Shown piece after piece: positions 1 through 7,205 of a stretch of DNA of 64,000 nucleotides. The number at the start of each line of letters is the position of its first letter. Position 1 is the first letter of the stretch. Source of the DNA: SR-FBR-E99 sp963732365 (GTDB lineage: Bacteria; Bacteroidota; Bacteroidia; Bacteroidales; VadinHA17); assembly GCA_963732365.1 (NCBI GenBank), contig CAVSZC010000005.1, positions 1,240,001 to 1,304,000 of the forward strand. Reading direction: 5' to 3'. The notes beneath the pieces are model-generated. The model ran no database searches. It worked only from the letters and a program-made list of their open reading frames with translations, and was not told the DNA's origin. Position numbers and translations under genes: made by a program.

Positions 1-254
1 GCTTCAAGAATATCAACCGGGTTGAGTACAAAGGAATCAACCTCAGCACACTGGAGGCTCTCGCTTCAAAACTGAAAACAGACCGCATTGATTTCCAGAC
101 GCTTCTGACAGCAGGTTTCATCAATAAGAATTCCCTCGTGAAGATACTCGGTAACGGTGCCCTGACACTGAAGCTGGAAGTGCATGCTCATGCCTTCAGC
201 AAATCAGCCCAGGCTGCCATAGAAGCTAACAAGGGAACAGCAGTTAAACTGTAA
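1..254 (+). CDS. rplO: 50S ribosomal protein L15, C-terminal part (cut by window start)
   Basis: Reading frame 3 is open from the first base to a TAA just before secY and encodes about 83 residues. It contains the L15 tail pattern FKNINRVEYKGINL, then LLTAGFI and VKILGNG, and ends in a helix rich in Ala and Lys. L15 binds 23S rRNA late in large-subunit assembly. The four-base gap to secY is the usual spc-operon arrangement (rplO-secY). The N-terminal half lies outside the window. Confidence 0.93.
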   Translation, partial: FKNINRVEYKGINLSTLEALASKLKTDRIDFQTLLTAGFINKNSLVKILGNGALTLKLEVHAHAFSKSAQAAIEANKGTAVKL

Positions 255-258
255 AGGC

Positions 259-1587
259 ATGAAACTGATACAGACCTTAAAGAATATTTTCAAGATAGAG
301 GATCTGAGAGCAAGGATCCTTTATACTCTTGCCATTGTAGCGCTCTACCGTCTCGGGAAATACATAACTCTTCCAGGCGTCGATCCTTCAATGCTTGAAG
401 ACCTGAGAAGCCAGACTTCGTCAGGCATCATGGGTCTCCTTGATATGTTCTCAGGAGGAGCCTTCTCGCAGGCTTCTGTTTTTGCTCTGGGCATCATGCC
501 CTATATCTCCGCATCCATCGTCATACAGCTGCTGGGGATCGTCTTCCCCTATTTCCAGAAGATGCAGAAAGAGGGTGAGAGCGGAAGAAGAAAACTGAAT
601 CAGTATACCAGGTATCTCACGGTGATTATCCTGGCTCTGCAGGCCCCCAGTTATCTGGCCAACCTGCACGCGGTTCTGCCGCCGGAGGCGTTTGTTCTGA
701 AGGGCACCTTCTTTACAATATCATCAGTCATTATCCTGACAGCCGGAACGATCTTCGTGATGTGGCTCGGCGAAAGGATCACTGACAAGGGTATTGGCAA
801 CGGTATTTCACTCATAATAATGGTGGGTATCCTCGCACGTTTCCCTGTCTCATTCATCTTTGAGGCAGGAACACGGATAAACGGTTCAGGAGGACTTGTT
901 GCATTGCTGATAGAGATAGTCTTCCTCTTCGTGGTGATACTCGGAACGATACTCCTGGTACAGGGGACACGACGAATCCCTGTTCAGTACGCAAGGAGAA
1001 TAGTCGGCAACAAACAGTATGGCGGTGTACGTCAGTATATTCCCCTAAAGGTCAATGCTGCCGGCGTTATGCCCATCATCTTTGCCCAGGCGATCATGAT
1101 GCTGCCTATTATCTTCGCAGGATACTCCGAATCAGGGTCCGGCATTGTGGTTGCATTTACCAACATGTACGGATTCTGGTACAACCTTATTACCGCAATT
1201 CTTATCATCGTCTTTACTTACTTCTACACGGCGGTTACAATCAACCCTGTGCAGATGGCTGAAGACATGAAGAAGAACGGCGGGTTTATCCCCGGCATCA
1301 AACCCGGGCGCAAGACCGTTGAATTCATTGACACCATCATGTCACGCATAACACTACCCGGGTCAATCTTCCTGGCGATAGTAGCCGTTCTGCCTGCTTT
1401 CGCAGTCAACTTCGGTGTGAGCGGTGAGTTTGCACAGTTCTTTGGCGGCACTTCGCTGCTGATACTTGTGGGGGTGGTGCTTGACACACTGCAGCAGGTG
1501 GAGAGCCATCTGCTCATGCGTCACTATGACGGTCTTATGAAATCGGGCCGCGTGAAAGGGAGGACCGGAGCCGTAACGGCTATTTAA
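259..1587 (+). CDS. secY: Preprotein translocase subunit SecY
   Basis: This is the central channel of the Sec translocon in the inner membrane, which works with SecE, SecG and SecA to export unfolded proteins. The 442-residue product has the expected ten hydrophobic segments, beginning with ILYTLAIVALYRLG. It also has the family signature GNGISLIIMVGI after helix 4 and the cytoplasmic-loop motif NGGFIPGIKPG. Length is normal. It begins four bases after rplO and is followed by map, as in other Bacteroidota spc operons. I see no anomaly. Confidence 0.98.
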   Translation: MKLIQTLKNIFKIEDLRARILYTLAIVALYRLGKYITLPGVDPSMLEDLRSQTSSGIMGLLDMFSGGAFSQASVFALGIMPYISASIVIQLLGIVFPYFQKMQKEGESGRRKLNQYTRYLTVIILALQAPSYLANLHAVLPPEAFVLKGTFFTISSVIILTAGTIFVMWLGERITDKGIGNGISLIIMVGILARFPVSFIFEAGTRINGSGGLVALLIEIVFLFVVILGTILLVQGTRRIPVQYARRIVGNKQYGGVRQYIPLKVNAAGVMPIIFAQAIMMLPIIFAGYSESGSGIVVAFTNMYGFWYNLITAILIIVFTYFYTAVTINPVQMAEDMKKNGGFIPGIKPGRKTVEFIDTIMSRITLPGSIFLAIVAVLPAFAVNFGVSGEFAQFFGGTSLLILVGVVLDTLQQVESHLLMRHYDGLMKSGRVKGRTGAVTAI

Positions 1588-1604
1588 CAGGTTTACGTTC
1601 TTTG

Positions 1605-2381
1605 ATGATTTATATTAAGACGGATGCGGAAGTAGAGTTATTGAGAGAAAGCAACAGGCTTGTCTCACTTACTCTTGCGGAAGTAGCCAGGCATATCAGG
1701 CCGGGGGTGACAACCCAACAGCTTGACAGCATCGCCGAAACATTCATTCGTGACAACGGTGCGCTGCCCGCCTTCAAGGGTTATGCAGGCTTCCCCGCCA
1801 CTCTCTGCACATCTGTCAATGACGAGGTGGTCCACGGAATACCTTCGGCATACGCGCTTAAGGATGGTGATATCATATCGGTTGACTGCGGGGTCATCCT
1901 TAACAGTTATTACGGTGACAGCGCCTATACATTCGCTGTCGGTGAGGTAATGCCGGAAGTAATGAGACTGATGGAATACACCCGGGCGTCACTGGAGGCC
2001 GGAGTAAGGGAGGCAGTTGCAGGCAACCGTGTGGGAGACATCTCACATGCGGTGCAGACAACGGCAGAGAGGGGAGGTTACTCGGTGGTACGGACACTGG
2101 TGGGACATGGATTGGGCAGACACCTGCATGAAGGTCCCGAGGTGCCGAATTTCGGCAGGAGAGGCAGCGGACCGAGGCTCGAGAAAAACCTTGTCATCTG
2201 CATTGAGCCGATGATCAACATGGGCACCAAGAGCACACGCGTCCTGGGTGACGGGTGGACGGTCAGGACAGGTGACGGCATGCCGTCAGCACACTTTGAG
2301 TACGCTGTTGCGGTCAGGGAGGGTAAAGCCGACCTGCTCTCAACATTTGAGTTTATAGAAGAAGTTTTAACAAAGAGGTAA
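1605..2381 (+). CDS. map: Methionine aminopeptidase, type I
   Basis: It removes the N-terminal Met from nascent proteins in the cytoplasm, a two-metal hydrolase. Counting from the ATG at 1605 (a TTG directly before it at 1602 is the alternative), the metal ligands are D94 and D105 (VDCG, GDSAYTF), H168 (GHGLGRHLHEG), E201 (IEPMI) and E232 (FEYAV). H77 in VHGIP is the conserved catalytic His. At 258 residues it has no N-terminal zinc finger, so it is the short type Ia form. It lies between secY and infA, matching the conserved spc-operon order. Confidence 0.97.
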   Translation: MIYIKTDAEVELLRESNRLVSLTLAEVARHIRPGVTTQQLDSIAETFIRDNGALPAFKGYAGFPATLCTSVNDEVVHGIPSAYALKDGDIISVDCGVILNSYYGDSAYTFAVGEVMPEVMRLMEYTRASLEAGVREAVAGNRVGDISHAVQTTAERGGYSVVRTLVGHGLGRHLHEGPEVPNFGRRGSGPRLEKNLVICIEPMINMGTKSTRVLGDGWTVRTGDGMPSAHFEYAVAVREGKADLLSTFEFIEEVLTKR

Positions 2382-2387
2382 GCATAT

Positions 2388-2606
2388 ATGGCCAAACAAC
2401 CATCAATAGAGATTGACGGAACGATCATCGAGGCGCTCTCAAACGCGATGTTCAGGGTCAGACTCGAAAACGGGCACATCATAACCGCCCATATCTCAGG
2501 CAAGATGCGGATGCATTATATCAAGATACTGCCGGGAGATAAGGTGAAGGTTGAAATGTCACCGTATGATCTTACCAAAGGAAGAATAACGTTTAGATTT
2601 AAATAG
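2388..2606 (+). CDS. infA: Translation initiation factor IF-1
   Basis: A 72-residue single S1/OB-fold protein that occupies the ribosomal A site during initiation. The sequence shows the family core IEIDGTIIEALSNAMFRV, then GHIITAHISGKMR and ILPGDKVKVEMSPYDLTKGRI, and the end RFK. It starts six bases after map, so it is co-transcribed and perhaps translationally coupled with it. Confidence 0.98.
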   Translation: MAKQPSIEIDGTIIEALSNAMFRVRLENGHIITAHISGKMRMHYIKILPGDKVKVEMSPYDLTKGRITFRFK

Positions 2607-2620
2607 AAAAAAAAACTGCG

Positions 2621-2737
2621 ATGAAAGTCAGAGCATCAGTGAAGAAGCGTTCAGCCGACTGCAAGATTGTAAGGAGGAATGGCCGCTTGTATGTGATAAA
2701 TAAGAAAAATCCCAAGTTCAAGCAGAGGCAGGGATAA
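2621..2737 (+). CDS. rpmJ: 50S ribosomal protein L36, zinc-free form
   Basis: The 38-residue ORF begins MKVRASVKKRSADCKIV and ends NPKFKQRQG, the L36 termini. In zinc-binding L36 four ligands (C-x2-C, a further C and an H) hold one zinc. Here only one Cys remains (C14); the positions of the other ligands are Ser11, Lys at the third Cys, and Phe in the NPKFK segment. The protein is therefore the 'C-minus' form that should not need zinc. It lies between infA and rpsM as usual. Confidence 0.96.
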   Translation: MKVRASVKKRSADCKIVRRNGRLYVINKKNPKFKQRQG

Positions 2738-2744
2738 ATTTAAT

Positions 2745-2752
2745 TAACTTTG
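2745..2752 (+). promoter_or_regulatory. Probable -7 element of an internal alpha-operon promoter
   Basis: TAACTTTG is an exact match to the Bacteroidota -7 consensus TAnnTTTG. It lies in the short gap between rpmJ and rpsM, with about 15 bases from the expected transcription start to the rpsM ATG. It could allow rpsM-rpsK-rpsD-rpoA-rplQ to be expressed separately from the spc genes. No convincing -33 TTG is seen at the right distance, so this is a consensus match only. Confidence 0.5.
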
Positions 2753-2774
2753 CACTTCAAATTAAAAGAGGCAT

Positions 2775-3152
2775 ATGGCACGTATTAATGGCGTTGATCT
2801 ACCCAGGAATAAGCAGGGCGAAGTGGCTCTGACCTATATCTATGGTATCGGACGGAGCACAGCACAGAAAGTGCTTGACAGAGCTGGCGTTGATCGCCAC
2901 ATGAAGGTTGAAGACTGGAATGATGATAATATCAATACAATCCGTCAGATCCTCTCTGAGAATTACAAACTGGAAGGTGAACTCCGCTCAGAGACACAGT
3001 TAAACATCAAGCGGCTGATGGACATCGGATGCTATCGTGGTATCCGTCACAGGATCGGACTTCCGGTAAGAGGACAGAGCACGAAGAATAACGCCCGTAC
3101 CCGTAAAGGCCGCAAAAAGACCGTTGCAAACAAGAAAAAAGCTACTAAATAA
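2775..3152 (+). CDS. rpsM: 30S ribosomal protein S13
   Basis: S13 sits in the head of the small subunit and contacts the P-site tRNA and L5. The 125-residue product starts MARINGVDLPRNK, carries the helix-two-turn-helix segment YIYGIGRSTAQKVLDRAGV, and has the conserved RGIRHRIGLPVRGQ followed by NARTRKG and a Lys-rich tail that reaches the decoding site. First gene of the alpha-operon block, preceded by a candidate internal promoter. Confidence 0.98.
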   Translation: MARINGVDLPRNKQGEVALTYIYGIGRSTAQKVLDRAGVDRHMKVEDWNDDNINTIRQILSENYKLEGELRSETQLNIKRLMDIGCYRGIRHRIGLPVRGQSTKNNARTRKGRKKTVANKKKATK

Positions 3153-3159
3153 TTAAAAT

Positions 3160-3549
3160 ATGGCAAAAAAGACTGGGACATTAAAAAAGAAGGTCGTTAA
3201 GGTTGAACCGGTGGGACAGGCTCACGTTCATTCCTCATTCAATAATATCATTATAAGCCTTACCAACAGCACAGGCCAGGTAATATCATGGGCTTCAGCA
3301 GGTAAGATGGGCTTCAAGGGTTCAAAGAAGAACACTCCCTATGCCGCCCAGATGGCAGCGGAAGAGTGTACCAAGGTAGCTTTTGAACTGGGCCTCCGCA
3401 AAGTAAAGGTTTATGTTAAGGGCCCGGGGTCAGGACGTGAATCAGCTATCCGTGCCATCTCCAACAGTGGTGTAGAGGTTACCGAGATCATTGATGTAAC
3501 GCCGATGCCTCACAACGGATGCCGCCCCCCGTCACGCAGAAGGGTATAA
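3160..3549 (+). CDS. rpsK: 30S ribosomal protein S11
   Basis: S11 forms part of the platform of the small subunit near the E site. The 129-residue sequence contains AHVHSSFNNIIISLTN, GSKKNTPYAAQMAAEE, VYVKGPGSGRESAIRA and the invariant C-terminal pattern HNGCRPPSRRRV. The gene lies seven bases after rpsM and is followed by rpsD. Confidence 0.98.
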   Translation: MAKKTGTLKKKVVKVEPVGQAHVHSSFNNIIISLTNSTGQVISWASAGKMGFKGSKKNTPYAAQMAAEECTKVAFELGLRKVKVYVKGPGSGRESAIRAISNSGVEVTEIIDVTPMPHNGCRPPSRRRV

Positions 3550-3594
3550 GCAGCTCTTAATTAAAACTTTCATTAACGAATAATATTCAATTCA

Positions 3595-4203
3595 ATGGCA
3601 AGATATACAGGACCACAAACAAAAATCGCCCGGAAATTCGGAGAGCCTATTTACGGCCCTGACAAGTACCTCGACAGGAAGAATTTTCCTCCCGGGCAGC
3701 ACGGTCTGACCAAAAAGAGGAAGAAAACCTCTGAATACGGCATTCAGCTGCGTGAGAAGCAGAAGGTAAAATACATATACGGACTCCTTGAGCGCCAGTT
3801 CCGCAATTTCTTCGAGAAGGCCTCATCAGCATCAGGCGTAACGGGGCTTGTGCTTCTTCAGATGCTTGAGTCACGGCTTGATAACGTCGTATACCGCCTG
3901 GGCGTGGCCCCCACCAGGGCCTCAGCACGCCAGCTGGTGTCTCACCGTCATATCACCGTCAACGGTAACGTGGTTAACATACCCTCTTTCATTCTCCGTC
4001 CCGGAGATATTATCGGCGTCCGCGAAAAATCGAAATCACTTGAGACGATCATTGATTCCGTGACATCAAACCGCCGTTCTAAACTGGCATGGCTCGAATG
4101 GGATGAGACACAGATGGCCGGAAAATATATGAGCATGCCTGAGAGGTCTGAGATACCCGAAGACATCAAGGAGCAGCTTATTGTTGAATTGTATTCAAAA
4201 TAA
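3595..4203 (+). CDS. rpsD: 30S ribosomal protein S4, zinc-free form
   Basis: S4 is a primary 16S rRNA-binding assembly protein. The 202-residue product begins MARYTGPQTKIARKFGEPI and contains the S4 RNA-binding domain around residues 95-155 (LESRLDNVVYRLGVAPTRASARQLVSHRHI is read across that region in pieces: VYRLGVAPTRA, RQLVSHRHI). The N-terminal zinc-binding cysteines found in some S4 proteins are absent. The rpsK-rpsD-rpoA order is usual for this phylum. In other bacteria S4 represses the alpha operon, but I cannot identify such a leader here. Confidence 0.98.
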   Translation: MARYTGPQTKIARKFGEPIYGPDKYLDRKNFPPGQHGLTKKRKKTSEYGIQLREKQKVKYIYGLLERQFRNFFEKASSASGVTGLVLLQMLESRLDNVVYRLGVAPTRASARQLVSHRHITVNGNVVNIPSFILRPGDIIGVREKSKSLETIIDSVTSNRRSKLAWLEWDETQMAGKYMSMPERSEIPEDIKEQLIVELYSK

Positions 4204-4221
4204 TCAAGTAATAACATACAT

Positions 4222-5214
4222 ATGGCCATATTAGCATTCCAGAAACCTGACAAAGTAATATTACTGGAAGCGGACGATCAGTACGGAAAGTTTGAGTTCC
4301 GCCCGCTTGAACCCGGCTATGGCATAACCGTTGGTAATGCTCTCAGGCGCATCCTCCTTTCATCACTTGAAGGATTTGCGATCACGACAGTAAAGATCGA
4401 GGGTGTTGACCATGAATTCTCTACCATCACCGGCGTCATGGAAGATGTCACTGAACTCCTCCTTAACCTGAAACAGATACGTTTCAAAAGAATGGTTGAG
4501 GATGTTGACAGTGAAAAGATCGTTGTAAAAGTAGCCGGCCAGGAAGTATTCAAAGCCGGGGACCTCAACAACTCACTCAGCAGCTTTGAGGTTCTCAACC
4601 CTGATCATGTCATCTGCCGTATGGAAGCCGATGTGAAACTTCAGTTTGAGCTGAATATCAATAAAGGCAGAGGATACGTCCCCGCCGAGGAAAATCAGCC
4701 TGCCGAGGCAGAGTTTGGTATCATCGCGGTAGACTCAATATTCACTCCGATAAGGAATGTCAAGTATTCAATCGAGAACTACAGGGTTGAACAGAAGACT
4801 GACTATGAGAAGCTTATTATTGAGATAAGCACTGACGGTTCAATTCACCCCAAGGACGCCCTCAAGGAGGCTGCCAAGATACTCATATACCACTTCATGC
4901 TCTTCTCGGAAGATAAGATCACCATCGACTATGAAGACAAGATGGCAAACGAGGAGTTTGATGAGGAGATTCTTCATATGCGTCAGCTGCTCAAGACCAA
5001 GCTCGTTGATCTTGACCTCTCCGTCAGGGCCCTCAACTGCCTGAAAGCTGCAGAGGTGGAGTCACTCGGCGACCTCGTCAAATTCAATAAGAATGACCTG
5101 CTCAAGTTCCGCAACTTCGGCAAGAAGTCGCTCACCGAACTTGATGAGCTTCTTGAGACAATGAGCCTCTCTTTTGGGATGGATGTGGCAAAATATAAAC
5201 TCGACAAAGATTAA
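4222..5214 (+). CDS. rpoA: DNA-directed RNA polymerase subunit alpha
   Basis: The alpha subunit nucleates assembly of RNA polymerase and contacts upstream promoter DNA and activators. The 330-residue product has the N-terminal dimerisation domain (ITVGNALRRILLSSLEG near residue 35) and the C-terminal helix-hairpin-helix domain from about residue 255 (LDLSVRALNCLKAAEV, LLKFRNFGKKSLTELDELL). Length is normal. It lies 18 bases after rpsD and is followed by rplQ. Confidence 0.98.
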   Translation: MAILAFQKPDKVILLEADDQYGKFEFRPLEPGYGITVGNALRRILLSSLEGFAITTVKIEGVDHEFSTITGVMEDVTELLLNLKQIRFKRMVEDVDSEKIVVKVAGQEVFKAGDLNNSLSSFEVLNPDHVICRMEADVKLQFELNINKGRGYVPAEENQPAEAEFGIIAVDSIFTPIRNVKYSIENYRVEQKTDYEKLIIEISTDGSIHPKDALKEAAKILIYHFMLFSEDKITIDYEDKMANEEFDEEILHMRQLLKTKLVDLDLSVRALNCLKAAEVESLGDLVKFNKNDLLKFRNFGKKSLTELDELLETMSLSFGMDVAKYKLDKD

Positions 5215-5236
5215 TAACAGGTAAGGATAGATAGAA

Positions 5237-5734
5237 ATGCGACATTTAAGAGTTATAAATCACCTTGGAAGGAAGAGTGCTGACCGGAAGGCGCTGATGG
5301 CCAACATGGCATCATCACTTATTCTGCATAAGCGCGTCAGTACCACCAAAGCCAAGGCCCGTGCACTGAAGTCATATGTTGAGCCCCTCATTACAAAGTC
5401 AAAGGAGGATTCAACGCACTCACGCAGAGTGGTTTTCAGTTATCTTGAGAACAAAGATGCCGTCTCCGAGCTTTTCCGTGAAGTGGCACCCAAAATTGCA
5501 AGCCGCCCCGGTGGCTACACCCGCATTCTTAAAACGGGTAACCGTCTTGGCGATGCAGCGGAGATGTGTATAATAGAGCTCGTTGACTTCAACGAGAATA
5601 TGCTGGCCGGTGAAGCCGGAAAAGCAAAAGCGACCCGTCGCCGCCGCGCACCAAAGAAAAAAGTGGCTGAAACAGCAGCTGCTGCTGAAGCACCAAAGGC
5701 CTCGGCAGAAACAGAAAGCGAGACAAAAGAATAA
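5237..5734 (+). CDS. rplQ: 50S ribosomal protein L17 with C-terminal extension
   Basis: L17 lies near the peptide exit tunnel. The core (residues 1-120) is typical: MRHLRVINHLGRKSADRKAL, KAKARALKSYVEPLITKSK, GGYTRILKTGNRLGDAAEM and IELVDFNE. The last 40 or so residues are an extension first rich in Arg/Lys and then in Ala/Glu (KATRRRRAPKKK, then AETAAAAEAP). Low-complexity tails like this are common on L17 in the phylum; no function is evident. Last gene of the ribosomal operon. Confidence 0.97.
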   Translation: MRHLRVINHLGRKSADRKALMANMASSLILHKRVSTTKAKARALKSYVEPLITKSKEDSTHSRRVVFSYLENKDAVSELFREVAPKIASRPGGYTRILKTGNRLGDAAEMCIIELVDFNENMLAGEAGKAKATRRRRAPKKKVAETAAAAEAPKASAETESETKE

Positions 5735-5756
5735 TACAAAATGTTCTGAAACTATA

Positions 5757-5791
5757 GGGATATGGCCTTTGAGACTGTATCCCTTTTTTTT
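5757..5791 (+). terminator. Possible rho-independent terminator after rplQ
   Basis: GGGATA (5757-5762) pairs with TATCCC (5778-5783), leaving a 15-base loop. A run of eight T follows directly. The stem is short, so termination may be partial, but the location at the end of the ribosomal operon and 40 bases before eno fits. Confidence 0.5.
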
Positions 5792-5828
5792 ATATATTGC
5801 AAATTGATTTATCAAAACATAAAAAGCA

Positions 5829-7106
5829 ATGAGTCAAATAATTAGCGTACATGCAAGGGAGATCCTCGATTCAAGGGGCAATCCGACTATTGAAGTTGAG
5901 GTAGTTACAGCCAGTGGTGCAAGCGGCAGGGCGGCAGTGCCATCCGGTGCCTCGACAGGCGAGAATGAGGCTCTTGAACTGAGAGACGGTGACAAGAACC
6001 GTTATCTTGGCAAGGGCGTTCTCAAGGCGGTATACAATGTAAACAGTGTCATCTCCGAGGAGATTATGGGTATGGATGTCACCAACCAGGTGGGTATCGA
6101 TCAGAAGATGATTGACCTTGACGGCACCCCCACAAAGAGCACCCTTGGTGCTAACGCCATACTCGGCGTTTCACTTGCGTGCGCCAAGGCAGCGGCGGCA
6201 TTTCACGGACTGCCTCTCTACAGGTATATAGGCGGTACCAACGCCCGTGTTCTCCCGGTGCCTATGATGAACATCATTAACGGCGGCTCGCACTCAGACG
6301 CCCCCATAGCTTTCCAGGAATTTATGATTCGTCCGAAGGGCGCAGTTTCCTTTGCTGAAGGGCTGAGAATGGGTGCAGAGGTGTTCCATTCTCTCAAGAA
6401 AGTACTGAAAGAGCGGGGCCTCAGCACGGCTGTAGGCGATGAGGGCGGCTTTGCCCCGGCACTCAATGGCACCGAAGATGCACTCGACAGCATCATCAGG
6501 GCAATCACGGCAGCAGGGTATAAGCCAGGTACCGATGTTACCATAGCGCTTGACTGCGCAGCAAGTGAGTTCTTCGAAAACGGCCATTACAACTATACCA
6601 AGTTCGAAGGAGAAAAAGGACGGAAACTTACTCCGAAACAACAGGCTGAATACCTCACCTCACTCGTTGAGAAATACCCGGTTATTGACTCTATTGAGGA
6701 TGGTATGAGTGAGCAGGACTGGGAAGGGTGGAAGCTTCATACCGAGATGCTCGGATCAAAGATACAGATAGTAGGTGATGACCTGTTTGTCACAAACGTG
6801 CAGTATCTTGAAAAAGGCATTGCAATGGGTTGCGCCAACTCAATCCTTATCAAGCTGAACCAGATCGGAACTCTTACCGAAACCCTCAACTGCATTGAGA
6901 TGGCTCACAGGGCAGGGTACACCACTGTCACCTCACACCGTTCGGGTGAGACGGAAGACTCTACAATAGCCGATGTTGCTGTCGCCACCAATTCGGGACA
7001 GATAAAGACAGGCTCGCTGAGCCGTACTGACCGTATCGCCAAATACAATCAGCTTCTCCGTATAGAAGAGGAACTGGGCAATAACGGTGTCTACGGCTGT
7101 GAATAG
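5829..7106 (+). CDS. eno: Enolase
   Basis: Interconverts 2-phosphoglycerate and phosphoenolpyruvate in glycolysis, with Mg2+. The 425-residue sequence contains AREILDSRGNPTIEVEV at the N-terminus, GASTGENEALELRDGD, the loop NGGSHSDAPIAFQEFMI, the metal-site strand IVGDDLFVTN and the catalytic and phosphate-binding segment SHRSGETEDSTIADVAVA. Length is normal. It sits between two terminator-like structures, so it is probably monocistronic. Confidence 0.98.
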   Translation: MSQIISVHAREILDSRGNPTIEVEVVTASGASGRAAVPSGASTGENEALELRDGDKNRYLGKGVLKAVYNVNSVISEEIMGMDVTNQVGIDQKMIDLDGTPTKSTLGANAILGVSLACAKAAAAFHGLPLYRYIGGTNARVLPVPMMNIINGGSHSDAPIAFQEFMIRPKGAVSFAEGLRMGAEVFHSLKKVLKERGLSTAVGDEGGFAPALNGTEDALDSIIRAITAAGYKPGTDVTIALDCAASEFFENGHYNYTKFEGEKGRKLTPKQQAEYLTSLVEKYPVIDSIEDGMSEQDWEGWKLHTEMLGSKIQIVGDDLFVTNVQYLEKGIAMGCANSILIKLNQIGTLTETLNCIEMAHRAGYTTVTSHRSGETEDSTIADVAVATNSGQIKTGSLSRTDRIAKYNQLLRIEEELGNNGVYGCE

Positions 7107-7113
7107 AATTTAT

Positions 7114-7145
7114 TAGTAGAGACGTTGCATGCAACGTCTCTACTA
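7114..7145. repeat. 32-nt perfect palindrome
   Basis: Two 16-base arms meet without a loop at the centre GCATGC (7127-7132). Each arm contains AGAGACGTTGCA or its complement. It lies between the eno stop codon and the eno terminator. Similar interspersed palindromes containing GTTGCATGCAAC occur in many Bacteroidota genomes as far as I recall, which would make this one copy of a dispersed family; only one copy is in this window. Confidence 0.8.
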
Positions 7146-7151
7146 TTTGAA

Positions 7152-7181
7152 ACTCCGCTGACAGCGGGGTTTTTATTTTTT
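7152..7181 (+). terminator. Rho-independent terminator of eno
   Basis: ACTCCGCT (7152-7159) pairs with AGCGGGGT (7163-7170), with one G-T pair and a three-base loop, followed by TTTTATTTTTT. This is a strong intrinsic terminator. Its T tract runs into the -7 element of the next gene. Confidence 0.88.
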
Positions 7182-7188
7182 ATCTTTG
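7181..7188 (+). promoter_or_regulatory. Probable -7 element for the UbiD-family gene
   Basis: TATCTTTG matches TAnnTTTG exactly and begins at the end of the terminator T tract. The start codon at 7206 lies 17 bases downstream, giving a very short leader. The terminator hairpin therefore occupies the place where the -33 region would be. Confidence 0.55.
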
Positions 7189-7205
7189 CATAAATCTGCG
7201 TCTGA

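Noticed and set aside
7114..7145. CRISPR repeat or attachment site
   Set aside because: There is only one copy, no spacers, no integrase or cas gene nearby.
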